Shown here in pieces: positions 1 to 6,695 of a stretch of 6,695 nucleotides of DNA. The stretch spans positions 1-6,695 of the forward strand of contig JASHPP010000209.1 of NCBI GenBank assembly GCA_030038035.1, read 5' to 3'. The first letter of the stretch is position 1; each line of letters opens with the position of its first letter. Below the pieces are notes generated by a model. The model was given only the letters and a program-made list of their open reading frames with translations. It was not told where the DNA came from and searched no databases. Source of the stretch: Trebonia sp. (GTDB lineage Bacteria; Actinomycetota; Actinomycetes; Streptosporangiales; Streptosporangiaceae). Position numbers and translations under genes: made by a program.

Positions 1-802
1 TGCCAGCGCCAACGCCGCATGCGGGACCGCCTCGATCGTGCCCGAGCTCGGCACGTTCTCCTACGAGGAGGTCGCCGCGGCCGCCCCCGCCGCGGCGCGG
101 ATCGCGCAACTGCACCCGTATGACTCCTTCGGCCACGTGGCCAGGCGAGTCCGCGCCGCCGGCTACGACGCGCTGTGCGTGACGGTGGACTGCCCGCTGA
201 CCGGCTTCCGCGCGCGCAACCGGATGAATCGCTTCGATCCCGACCGCGGCGTGTGGGCGGGCAACGTCACCCACGACGGCGCGCCGAGCGTGACGCGCAT
301 GTTCCGCGACGGGATCAACGCGCAGCATCCGCCCTGGACCTGGGACCAGCTTGGCGACGCCGCCGCGCGCCAGGAATTGCCGTGGATCGCCAAGGGCATC
401 CTCACCGGGGAGGCGGCGCAGGCCGCCCTCGCCGCGGGCGCGGCCGCGGTCTACGTCTCCAACCACGGCGGCCGCCAGGTGGACCCTGCCCCGGCCAGCC
501 TGGACGCGCTGCCCGAGGTCGCGGACGCGGTGGCCGGCCGGGTGCCGATTCTGCTGGACAGCGGTGTCCGCACGGGCGCCGACGTCTTCCTCGCCCTAGC
601 CCTCGGCGCGGACGCCGTGGTGATCGGCCGCCTTGCCGCCTACGGCCTGGCCGCCGCCGGCCAGTCCGGCGTCCGCCGGACGATCGAGCTGCTCACCGCG
701 GAACTGCGCACGCTGATGATCCTGGCCGGCGTCCCCGACATCGCCTCGGTCACCGCCGCCGCCGTAACCCGCCCCTTACGCCGGCTCACCCGTCCGGCTT
801 GA
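1..802 (+). CDS. FMN-dependent alpha-hydroxy acid oxidase/dehydrogenase, 5'-truncated by window edge
   Basis: C-terminal part of a flavoenzyme of the glycolate oxidase / lactate dehydrogenase / lactate monooxygenase family, which oxidises L-2-hydroxy acids to 2-oxo acids using FMN. The frame is open from base 2 and already reads family sequence there, so the GTG at 38 is an internal Val and the true start is upstream; roughly the first 100 residues of a 350-400 aa enzyme are missing. Visible signatures are the conserved Lys in IAKGIL (392-394), the active-site block SNHGGRQVD with catalytic His (464-466) and Arg (473-475), the FMN-phosphate region DSGVRTGAD (Asp 557-559) and IGR. TVD followed by the substrate Arg in GFR is also present. 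The family's usual Tyr in QLY is His here (QLHPY, His at 113-115), and the common DGG is DSG. Membrane or soluble form and substrate cannot be told. It converges on the regulator gene, overlapping its end by 17 bp, so it is not part of the aminotransferase operon. Confidence 0.9.
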   Translation, partial: ASANAACGTASIVPELGTFSYEEVAAAAPAAARIAQLHPYDSFGHVARRVRAAGYDALCVTVDCPLTGFRARNRMNRFDPDRGVWAGNVTHDGAPSVTRMFRDGINAQHPPWTWDQLGDAAARQELPWIAKGILTGEAAQAALAAGAAAVYVSNHGGRQVDPAPASLDALPEVADAVAGRVPILLDSGVRTGADVFLALALGADAVVIGRLAAYGLAAAGQSGVRRTIELLTAELRTLMILAGVPDIASVTAAAVTRPLRRLTRPA

Positions 803-2477
803 GCGTGAGCAGGGCGACGTGCAATGAGGCGCGGGACTCCGGTTCGGCGAGGCCGACCGACAGGACGCGCTCGATCAGCCGCAGCCGCTGGTAAAAGGTG
901 GGCCGCGCGAGGTGGGCGTGCGCGGCGGCCAGCGCCTTGTTGCCGCCGGCGTTCAGGTAGACCGCTAGGTCGGACACCAGGTGCGTGCCGTGCGCGGCGT
1001 CGTAGGACAGCAGCGGGCCGAGCTCGCGCTCGGCGAACGCCCGCACCCGGGCGTCGTCGCGCAGCAGGTGCAGCAGGCCGCGCAGCCGCAGGTCGGGCAG
1101 CCGGTAGTAGGGCCGCCCGTCGGGATGCCTGATGGCGACGTCGGCGACCTCGCGCGCGTCGAGGAACGACCGACGCACGTCCCGCAGCGCCGTGGCGGGC
1201 GGGCCGGTCCCGATCACGAGCGCCGTCGACCCCGCCCCGGCCGCGGCCGGGACACCGGGCCGCTGCAGGAAGGGCCGCGCAGAAAGCCGCGCCGTCAGCC
1301 GGGCCGACAGCGCGGTCAGCGCGTCGTCGGTGTCCGCGTGCTCAGGCAGCGACAGCAGCGCGCCGGCCCGCACGTCGTCGAGCGACCCGACAAGCGCCGG
1401 GACGCGCGCGTCCCGGCAGGCATCCGCCACGGCCTCGGCGACGCCGAGCACCGCGGCGTGCGCCGAGAGCCCGGGGCCGGAGTCCGGTATCCGGACCACG
1501 GCCGCGACCAGCTGCCGGCCGGTCACCGGTACCCCCATCGCCCGCGCGCGTGCCGCCGCCTCTGCCGGGTCCGCGTCGGACTGCTCGATGATCGCGCTGA
1601 TCAGCGTCCGGTGCGCCTGCCGTTCCAGGGACTCCGCCTGCCGGGTGAGCAGGCGGCCGAGGGCCAGCGTGGTCGCGGCGCGCTCGACAAGCACCGTGTC
1701 CTCTGGCGCCGGCGGGGACCCGCCGTCGCAGACGAGGAACAGCCGGCCCCAGTCCTCGCCGCGCGCGCCGACGGTGGTGACCAGCCAGCCAGGCCCCTGC
1801 GCGTAGAACGTGCGCGGCCGGCCGTCGCAGGCGGCGCGGGCCCGGCTGGCGAACCCGTCGAGCAGCCGCCGCGGATCGCGGTCCGCCCGCCTGGGGCCGG
1901 TGCCAGCGTCGGGTGAGCCGGGGGAGAACGCGAGCACCTGGTAGGACAGGTCGGCGAGGATCAGCGGCCGGTCCGCCAGCTGCCCCGCCGACCGGACGAT
2001 TTGCTCGGCCGGGGCGCCGGCCACCGACAGCTCGGTGAACGTCTCGTGCATCCGCTCCGCCGCGCGCAGCCGGGCGAGCTGGGCGTCGATGATCCGGGCG
2101 TGCACCGCCTCGGTGATCTCGACGAACGGCACCTCGCGGCCGAACGCGACGAGCGGCACGCCGTGCGCCTGCGCGGCGGCGACGAGCGGGGCGGGCAGCG
2201 TCCCCGTGTACCGGCGGCCGAGCTCGATGGCCAGCCCCGTCACGCCCGCGCCTGCCAGCTCCGCGACGTACGCGGCGAGCCCCGTGGCGGAGTCCGGCAG
2301 CGCGATCCCGGTGGACAGCAGCAGCTCGCCGCCGCGCAGCAGCCGCCCGACGTCGGTCAGCTCGGCGGCGTGCACCCACCGGACCGGCGTGTCGAGCCGG
2401 TCCGCCGCGGCCATCACCTGCGGCTGGCCGCGGCGGACGACGTCGAGGTCAAGCACCTCGCGCAACGTCAGGGCCAT
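786..2477 (-). CDS. PucR-family transcriptional regulator
   Basis: Cytoplasmic DNA-binding regulator of about 563 aa, the usual size for this family. Residues about 4-125 match the PucR N-terminal domain (opening MALTLREVLDL, then GGELLLSTG and GVTGLAIELGRRY). A middle region of about 350 residues fits the GGDEF-like part typical of PucR/CdaR proteins. The last 65 residues are the PucR-type helix-turn-helix: DLAVYLNAGGN, then HLARPTFYQRLRLIERVL and a final ASLHVALLTL. The family founder in Bacillus controls purine catabolism, but actinobacterial members regulate many local catabolic operons. The ATG at 2477 is preferred over an in-frame TTG at 2489 because the domain begins directly at MALTL; neither has a Shine-Dalgarno sequence, so the message may be leaderless or nearly so. 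It is transcribed away from the aminotransferase-mmsA pair across a 91-bp gap, the standard arrangement for a dedicated local regulator. Its effector is unknown; the enzymes suggest a beta-amino acid or its semialdehyde. Confidence 0.9.
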   Translation of the reverse strand: MALTLREVLDLDVVRRGQPQVMAAADRLDTPVRWVHAAELTDVGRLLRGGELLLSTGIALPDSATGLAAYVAELAGAGVTGLAIELGRRYTGTLPAPLVAAAQAHGVPLVAFGREVPFVEITEAVHARIIDAQLARLRAAERMHETFTELSVAGAPAEQIVRSAGQLADRPLILADLSYQVLAFSPGSPDAGTGPRRADRDPRRLLDGFASRARAACDGRPRTFYAQGPGWLVTTVGARGEDWGRLFLVCDGGSPPAPEDTVLVERAATTLALGRLLTRQAESLERQAHRTLISAIIEQSDADPAEAAARARAMGVPVTGRQLVAAVVRIPDSGPGLSAHAAVLGVAEAVADACRDARVPALVGSLDDVRAGALLSLPEHADTDDALTALSARLTARLSARPFLQRPGVPAAAGAGSTALVIGTGPPATALRDVRRSFLDAREVADVAIRHPDGRPYYRLPDLRLRGLLHLLRDDARVRAFAERELGPLLSYDAAHGTHLVSDLAVYLNAGGNKALAAAHAHLARPTFYQRLRLIERVLSVGLAEPESRASLHVALLTLKPDG

Positions 2478-2487
2478 GGTTGACCAC

Positions 2488-2515
2488 AATACAACATGTA
2501 TGGATTTGGTGAAAA
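2488..2515 (-). promoter_or_regulatory. Candidate promoter of the pucR-type gene
   Basis: On the minus strand TTTTCA (2515-2510) and TGTATT (2493-2488) are spaced by 16 bp. Each matches the sigma70-type consensus at about four of six positions. Initiation about 7 nt downstream of the -10 box would fall near 2480, only three or four bases before the ATG at 2477. That agrees with the absence of a ribosome binding site. The -10 box lies inside the inverted repeat at 2489-2501, a position suited to autorepression. Assigned by eye only. Confidence 0.35.
2489..2501. promoter_or_regulatory. Inverted repeat, possible operator 1
   Basis: ATACA-ACA-TGTAT: two perfect 5-bp arms around a 3-bp centre, in the AT-rich core 12 bp upstream of the regulator start. 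It overlaps the proposed -10 box of the regulator gene. A short AT-rich palindrome can arise by chance in such sequence, so the regulatory role is inferred from position. Confidence 0.35.
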
Positions 2516-2516
2516 T

Positions 2517-2532
2517 CTATGACAGGTCGTAG
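2517..2532. promoter_or_regulatory. Inverted repeat, possible operator 2
   Basis: CTATGACAGGTCGTAG: the arms CTAtGAC and GTCgTAG pair at six of seven positions around a 2-bp centre. The site lies 36 bp upstream of the aminotransferase start and overlaps the poor rightward -10 candidate at 2530-2535. Size and symmetry suit a dimeric HTH regulator; the divergent PucR protein is the obvious candidate, but this is inference. Confidence 0.4.
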
Positions 2533-2540
2533 CTATGCGC

Positions 2541-2546
2541 GGGAGG
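2541..2546 (+). promoter_or_regulatory. Distant Shine-Dalgarno-like GGGAGG for the aminotransferase gene
   Basis: GGGAGG is the only purine-rich Shine-Dalgarno-like block upstream of the ATG at 2569, yet 22 nt separate it from the start, far more than the usual 5-9. No other in-frame start exists between the in-frame TAG at 2530 and 2569. CGCGG (2538-2542) can pair with CCGCG (2550-2554), leaving GAGGCAA as a 7-nt loop. Whether ribosomes use this site is uncertain. Confidence 0.25.
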
Positions 2547-2568
2547 CAACCGCGGGCAGACTGAAACC

Positions 2569-3870
2569 ATGACTGATCTTCTCGCCCGCCACCGCGCGGT
2601 CATCCCCAACTGGGTGAACGTCTACTACGACCAGCCGATCGAGATCGTCAGCGGCAAGGGCTGCCGCGTCACGGACTCGCAGGGCCGCGGCTACCTCGAC
2701 TTTTTCGCCGGGATCCTGACCAACATGCTGGGCTACGACGTGGCCGAGGTGCGCGAGGCGGTCGAGCGCCAGCTCGCGTCCGGTGTGGTGCACACCTCGA
2801 CGCTGTACCTGATCCGCAACCAGGTCGAGCTCGCGGAGAAGATCGCCAAACTCTCGCAAATCCCGGACGCCAAGGTGTTCTTCACCAACTCCGGCTCCGA
2901 GGCCAACGAGACCGCGCTGGTCGCGGCGCTGGTCGCCCGCAAGGCCAACCAGGTACTCGCGATGCGGGGCAGCTACCACGGCCGTTCGTTCGGCACCGTC
3001 GCGGTGACAGGGAACGCTGCCTGGAAGGCGAGTAGCAACGACCCGTTCGGAACCCATTACCTGCACGGGACCGACCGGCAGCTGCCCCCCTACCGCACCC
3101 TGTCCGACGCCGAGTTCATCGACGCCTGCGTGGCCGACCTGCGTGCCCTGCTGTCCGGCGGGATCCACCCGGGCGACGTTGGCGCGCTGATCGCCGAGCC
3201 CATCCAGGGCGTCGGCGGGTTCACGATGGCGCCAGACGGCCTGTTCGCGGCGTACAAGGAGGTGCTCGACGAGCACGGCATCCTGCTGATCTCCGACGAG
3301 GTGCAGACCGGCTGGGGCCGCACCGGGGCGCACTTCTGGGGCATCCAGGCGCACGGGGTGACCCCGGACATGATGACGTTCGCCAAGGGCCTGGGCAACG
3401 GGTTCGCGATCGGCGGCGTCGTCGGCCGCGGCGACCTGCTCGACGGGATCCGCGGCAACGGCATCTCCACGTTCGGCGGCAACCCGGTCGCCACCGCCGC
3501 GGGCAACGCCACGCTGGACTACGTGCTGTCCCACGACCTGCAGAAGAACGCCGCCGTCACCGGGGCGATCATCATCGACGGGATCAGGGCAGCCGCCGCG
3601 GACCTGGCGATCGTCGGGGAGGTGCGCGGACGGGGCCTGATGTTCGCGGTCGACCTCGTCGACCCGGCGACGAAGCGGCTGAGCCCGAAGCTGGCCGGTA
3701 AGGCGCTTGAGGCGACCCGCGAACGCGGGCTGCTGGTCGGCAAGGGCGGCCTGTACGGCGCGACGCTGCGGATGGCGCCGCCGCTGACGATCAGCGTGGC
3801 CGAGGCCAGGGAAGGGCTTGGCCTGCTCGTAGACGCGCTGCGCGCGGTCGACACGGAGGCTGCGGGGTAA
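2569..3870 (+). CDS. Class-III PLP aminotransferase, AGXT2-like; probable beta-alanine (omega-amino acid) transaminase
   Basis: Cytoplasmic PLP enzyme of 433 aa, normal for class III. Key elements in order: FTNSGSEANE at 105-114 (cofactor phosphate loop), SYHGRS around 135-140, SDEVQTGWGRTG with the PLP-ring Asp at 243, and FAKGLGNG with the Schiff-base Lys at 273. STFGGNPVATAAG follows, then a C-terminal GEVRGRGLMFAVDLV. The block GNGISTFGGNPV and the overall pattern resemble alanine-glyoxylate aminotransferase 2-like enzymes more than classical 4-aminobutyrate (GabT) or acetylornithine enzymes. Members of this group move the amino group of beta-alanine or 3-aminoisobutyrate to pyruvate or glyoxylate. 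The mmsA gene 32 nt downstream fits: it would consume malonate semialdehyde or methylmalonate semialdehyde. A GABA or other omega-amino acid substrate cannot be excluded. The ATG is the only start downstream of the in-frame stop at 2530. Probably the first gene of a two-gene operon controlled from the 91-bp divergent region. Confidence 0.88.
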   Translation: MTDLLARHRAVIPNWVNVYYDQPIEIVSGKGCRVTDSQGRGYLDFFAGILTNMLGYDVAEVREAVERQLASGVVHTSTLYLIRNQVELAEKIAKLSQIPDAKVFFTNSGSEANETALVAALVARKANQVLAMRGSYHGRSFGTVAVTGNAAWKASSNDPFGTHYLHGTDRQLPPYRTLSDAEFIDACVADLRALLSGGIHPGDVGALIAEPIQGVGGFTMAPDGLFAAYKEVLDEHGILLISDEVQTGWGRTGAHFWGIQAHGVTPDMMTFAKGLGNGFAIGGVVGRGDLLDGIRGNGISTFGGNPVATAAGNATLDYVLSHDLQKNAAVTGAIIIDGIRAAAADLAIVGEVRGRGLMFAVDLVDPATKRLSPKLAGKALEATRERGLLVGKGGLYGATLRMAPPLTISVAEAREGLGLLVDALRAVDTEAAG

Positions 3871-3880
3871 TTCGGCGGTA

Positions 3881-3902
3881 GGCAACGGCACTGGCAAGGG
3901 CA

Positions 3903-3916
<14 letters not shown>
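3881..3916 (+). repeat. Imperfect 12-bp tandem repeat (3 units) spanning the mmsA start
   Basis: Three consecutive 12-mers: GGCAACGGCACT (3881-3892), GGCAAGGGCAAT (3893-3904) and GGACAAGGCAGT (3905-3916). Units 1 and 2 agree at 10 of 12 positions, units 2 and 3 at 8 of 12. The mmsA ATG straddles the junction of units 2 and 3. Unit 2 supplies AAGGG, the only Shine-Dalgarno-like sequence nearby, though it ends just 2 nt before the ATG. Confidence 0.5.
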
Positions 3917-5410
<1,494 letters not shown>

Positions 5411-5411
<1 letters not shown>

Positions 5412-5447
5412 GTCACGGGTCAGGCGATTGAGTCACGGGTTAGGCGA
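5411..5447. repeat. 20-bp-period direct repeat over the convergent stop codons
   Basis: AGTCACGGGTCAGGCGA (5411-5427) and AGTCACGGGTTAGGCGA (5431-5447) differ at one of 17 positions and are separated by TTG. The first copy begins on the last base of the mmsA TAA. The second contains the minus-strand TGA (5433-5435) and last codons of the membrane-protein gene. It looks like a tandem duplication of that gene's end. No stem-loop terminator is visible in this 21-bp intergenic gap. Confidence 0.75.
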
Positions 5448-6695
5448 GCCCGCCGGCGGCGAGCCGTCGTCGCCCGGCGAGCCGTCGCCCGGCGAGCCGC
5501 CGCCGCCCGGTTGCGGCGGGACGCTCACCTGGAGCGAGGACACGAGCGTGTCCACGTTGCCCTCCCCGCGGTTGCCGGGGATGGAAGTGTAGAACACCGC
5601 GGGCGCGACCCCGCTCCCCAGGTCGGCGACCACGACCGCGGCAAGCTCATTGCTCCACGCCAGCCCCTGGGCCTGCGCGTTCGGGTAGGTCACCAGGAAC
5701 TTGATCTCCCAGCCGGCGTGCCCGCTGACCATGACCGGCTGGCTGAGCTCGGTCTGGAAGCTGGGCTGCAGCGCGCTGTAGTACGTGTTCTCGAACGTGG
5801 TCACCAGGTTGGTCGTGACGTTGTCCAGGTCCGCCACGCCGCTGTAGCCGTATTGCTGTGGCAGCGGCCCCGAGCACGCGACGCCGTACCACGTCTGCTG
5901 GCCGCCGTTGATCTGCCCGGCGATGGCGAACTCGCCGGCCGTCCAGGTGAACGACTGGCCGTTCAGGCCGCTGGGGCAGTTGGGCTGCCACGGGGAGGGA
6001 AGCTGGGCATAGGACAGCCCCGACTGGCCGTCGACGATCGTCGAGAAGGACGGGCTGGCCGAGGGTGACGGGGAGGGCGAGGGCGGTGGCGTCGTGCGCG
6101 CGACGGTCGGGGTCGCCGGGGTCTTGTCGGCCGCCGGCGTCGTCGCCGGGGTCCGGCCGAAGACGGTGAGGATCAGCGTGACCGCGGCGAGCGCGGCCAC
6201 GGTGCAGCCCGCGAGGCCGCCCGCCACCCACATCCGGCGGCGCCGTTGCGCGCGCGCGTAGCCGTAGCGGTCGCCTGGCCCGCCGCGCCCCGGGGTACCG
6301 GGTGTGGTCCACGCATCGTCGCCGAGAAAGAGCACCTTGGTGCCGTTGGCGTCCGGTCCCTGCGGCGGCATGACGGCCGGCAGCCCAGCGCCGGGCTGGA
6401 CCGTGGTGGGCTGGACCGTGGTGGGCTGGACCGTGGTGGGCTGTGCCGCTGGCTGCACGCTCGTCGGCTGGACCGCTGACGGCTTGATCGTCGGCTGGAC
6501 GGTCGTGGGCTGGACGGTCGTGGGCTGGACGGTCGTGGGCTGGACCGCTGACGGCTGGACCGTCGGCTGCACGGTCGTGGCCTGGACCGCGTCGGCCCCG
6601 TTCCCGTCCGCGTCATCCGTCCCGTCGCCCTGATGGGTGTGGTGGGTCCACCTCGACCCATCCCACCAGCGCAGGAGTCCGGGCACCCGGTACGG
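5433..6695 (-). CDS. DUF2510-type single-pass membrane protein with VQP repeat linker, N-terminus beyond the window
   Basis: The frame stays open to the right edge. It reads PYRVPGLLRWWDGSRWTHHT, the second half of a DUF2510 motif (usual form: GWYPDP, then LRWWDG and RWT), so the GTG at 6686 is an internal Val and the start lies outside. Counting that Val as residue 1: acidic spacer 20-32; Val-Gln-Pro-rich repeats about 37-98; RRRR at 148-151; hydrophobic helix about 152-177; Thr/Pro/Ser linker about 179-215. An extracytoplasmic domain covers about 216-390, with two cysteines (237, 271) able to form a disulfide, and a Gly-Ser-Pro-Asp tail ends the protein. The positive charges before the helix put the N-terminus inside and the C-terminus outside. 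The outer domain is rich in Tyr, Trp, Asn and Gln. I do not recognise it as an enzyme and see no catalytic motif. Function unknown; the layout resembles actinobacterial cell-envelope proteins. It converges on mmsA with a 21-bp gap and is probably unrelated to it. Confidence 0.8.
   Translation of the reverse strand, partial: PYRVPGLLRWWDGSRWTHHTHQGDGTDDADGNGADAVQATTVQPTVQPSAVQPTTVQPTTVQPTTVQPTIKPSAVQPTSVQPAAQPTTVQPTTVQPTTVQPGAGLPAVMPPQGPDANGTKVLFLGDDAWTTPGTPGRGGPGDRYGYARAQRRRRMWVAGGLAGCTVAALAAVTLILTVFGRTPATTPAADKTPATPTVARTTPPPSPSPSPSASPSFSTIVDGQSGLSYAQLPSPWQPNCPSGLNGQSFTWTAGEFAIAGQINGGQQTWYGVACSGPLPQQYGYSGVADLDNVTTNLVTTFENTYYSALQPSFQTELSQPVMVSGHAGWEIKFLVTYPNAQAQGLAWSNELAAVVVADLGSGVAPAVFYTSIPGNRGEGNVDTLVSSLQVSVPPQPGGGGSPGDGSPGDDGSPPAGSPNP
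5443..5498 (-). repeat. Short Gly-Ser-Pro coding repeats in the C-terminal tail
   Basis: GGCGAGCC (GGCTCGCC in the coding sense, encoding Gly-Ser-Pro) occurs at 5443, 5458, 5476 and 5491, with spacings of 15, 18 and 15 bp. Together they make the tail GSPGDGSPGDDGSPPAGSPNP-like low-complexity end of the membrane protein. All spacings are multiples of three, so copy changes would preserve the frame. Confidence 0.7.
6394..6579 (-). repeat. 13-unit coding repeat (15/12 bp) encoding TTVQP-type peptides
   Basis: A 186-bp uninterrupted array of ten 15-bp and three 12-bp units, each beginning GGC on the plus strand. Two runs of three identical units occur: GGCTGGACCGTGGTG at 6394-6438 and GGCTGGACGGTCGTG at 6493-6537. 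Both encode TTVQP but with different synonymous codons. A longer duplication is also visible: 6451-6507 matches 6523-6579 at 51 of 57 positions, offset 72 bp. Units of 12 bp encode tetrapeptides (TVQP, TIKP, AAQP). The array forms a Pro-rich, probably extended cytoplasmic linker between the DUF2510 motif and the membrane helix. Confidence 0.9.

Larger units (their letters stand above)
2478..2568. promoter_or_regulatory. Divergent intergenic control region
   Basis: This 91-bp gap separates the divergent regulator and aminotransferase genes and must hold both promoters. Bases 2486-2522 are only about 30% GC (11 of 37), against a surrounding sequence that is mostly G and C. Two inverted repeats lie in or beside this AT-rich core (2489-2501 and 2517-2532). 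CTATG also occurs twice, at 2517 and 2533, 16 bp apart. For the rightward operon the best pair I can find is TTGGTG (2506-2511), 18 bp, TAGCTA (2530-2535), which is a poor match to consensus and is not called separately. The compact layout suggests that one bound regulator could affect both directions. Confidence 0.7.

Noticed and set aside
981..1916. 311-codon open frame on the plus strand opposite the PucR gene
   Set aside because: Low-complexity Arg/Gly/Gln-rich translation, antisense to a clear regulator; a GC-bias artefact.
1342..2379. 345-codon alternative minus-strand frame inside the regulator gene
   Set aside because: Almost only Arg, Ala and Gly; a frame-shifted reading of the PucR coding sequence.
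2478..2489. TTG at 2489 as the regulator start
   Set aside because: It adds only four residues that the PucR domain does not need, has no ribosome binding site, and falls inside the proposed -10 box.
5443..5520. GC-rich intrinsic terminator at the end of the membrane-protein gene
   Set aside because: The GC-rich blocks are direct Gly-Ser-Pro coding repeats; the only palindrome, CGCCGGCG (5451-5458), has no loop and no T-run follows.
6394..6579. CRISPR-like regular repeats
   Set aside because: Units are 12-15 bp, contiguous, without unique spacers, and encode an in-frame Val-Gln-Pro repeat.
6684..6686. GTG at 6686 as the start of the membrane protein
   Set aside because: The frame continues to the window edge, and the upstream residues complete part of a DUF2510 motif, so the Val is internal.

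Overview
The window looks like chromosomal DNA from a high-GC actinomycete (Actinomycetota; genus not resolvable). The grounds are GC-dominated third codon positions, a PucR-family regulator, and a DUF2510-type membrane protein, a domain largely restricted to Actinobacteria. There are no mobile elements, RNA genes or CRISPR arrays, and no gene-free stretch longer than about 90 bases. Two of the five genes run off the window edges.

Layout, left to right. (1) Bases 1-802, plus strand: the C-terminal two thirds of an FMN-dependent alpha-hydroxy acid oxidase/dehydrogenase, entering from beyond the left edge. (2) Bases 786-2477, minus strand: a full-length PucR-type transcriptional regulator whose 3' end overlaps the oxidase gene tail-to-tail by 17 bp. 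(3) Bases 2478-2568: a short divergent intergenic region with a sharply AT-rich core and two inverted repeats that could be operators. (4) Bases 2569-3870, plus: a class-III PLP aminotransferase of the AGXT2-like type, followed after 32 nt by (5) bases 3903-5411, plus: a CoA-acylating (methyl)malonate-semialdehyde dehydrogenase (MmsA/IolA family). (6) Bases 5433-6695, minus: a single-pass membrane protein with an N-terminal DUF2510 motif, a Val-Gln-Pro-rich repeat linker and an extracytoplasmic domain. Its 5' end lies beyond the right edge.

The coherent unit is PucR regulator <- | -> aminotransferase - MmsA. The likely pathway is beta-amino acid catabolism: the aminotransferase would turn beta-alanine (or 3-aminoisobutyrate) into malonate semialdehyde (or methylmalonate semialdehyde). 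MmsA would then convert this oxidatively to acetyl-CoA (or propionyl-CoA) with release of CO2. The divergent PucR protein is the natural candidate regulator. The enzyme families are read confidently; the exact substrate is inferred from the pairing.

The window does not obviously contain a new defence or mobile system. Its least ordinary parts are the internally duplicated repeat linker and unassigned extracytoplasmic domain of the membrane protein, the 20-bp duplication over the convergent stop codons at 5411-5447, a 12-bp tandem repeat that carries the mmsA start site, and the paired inverted repeats in the divergent promoter region.
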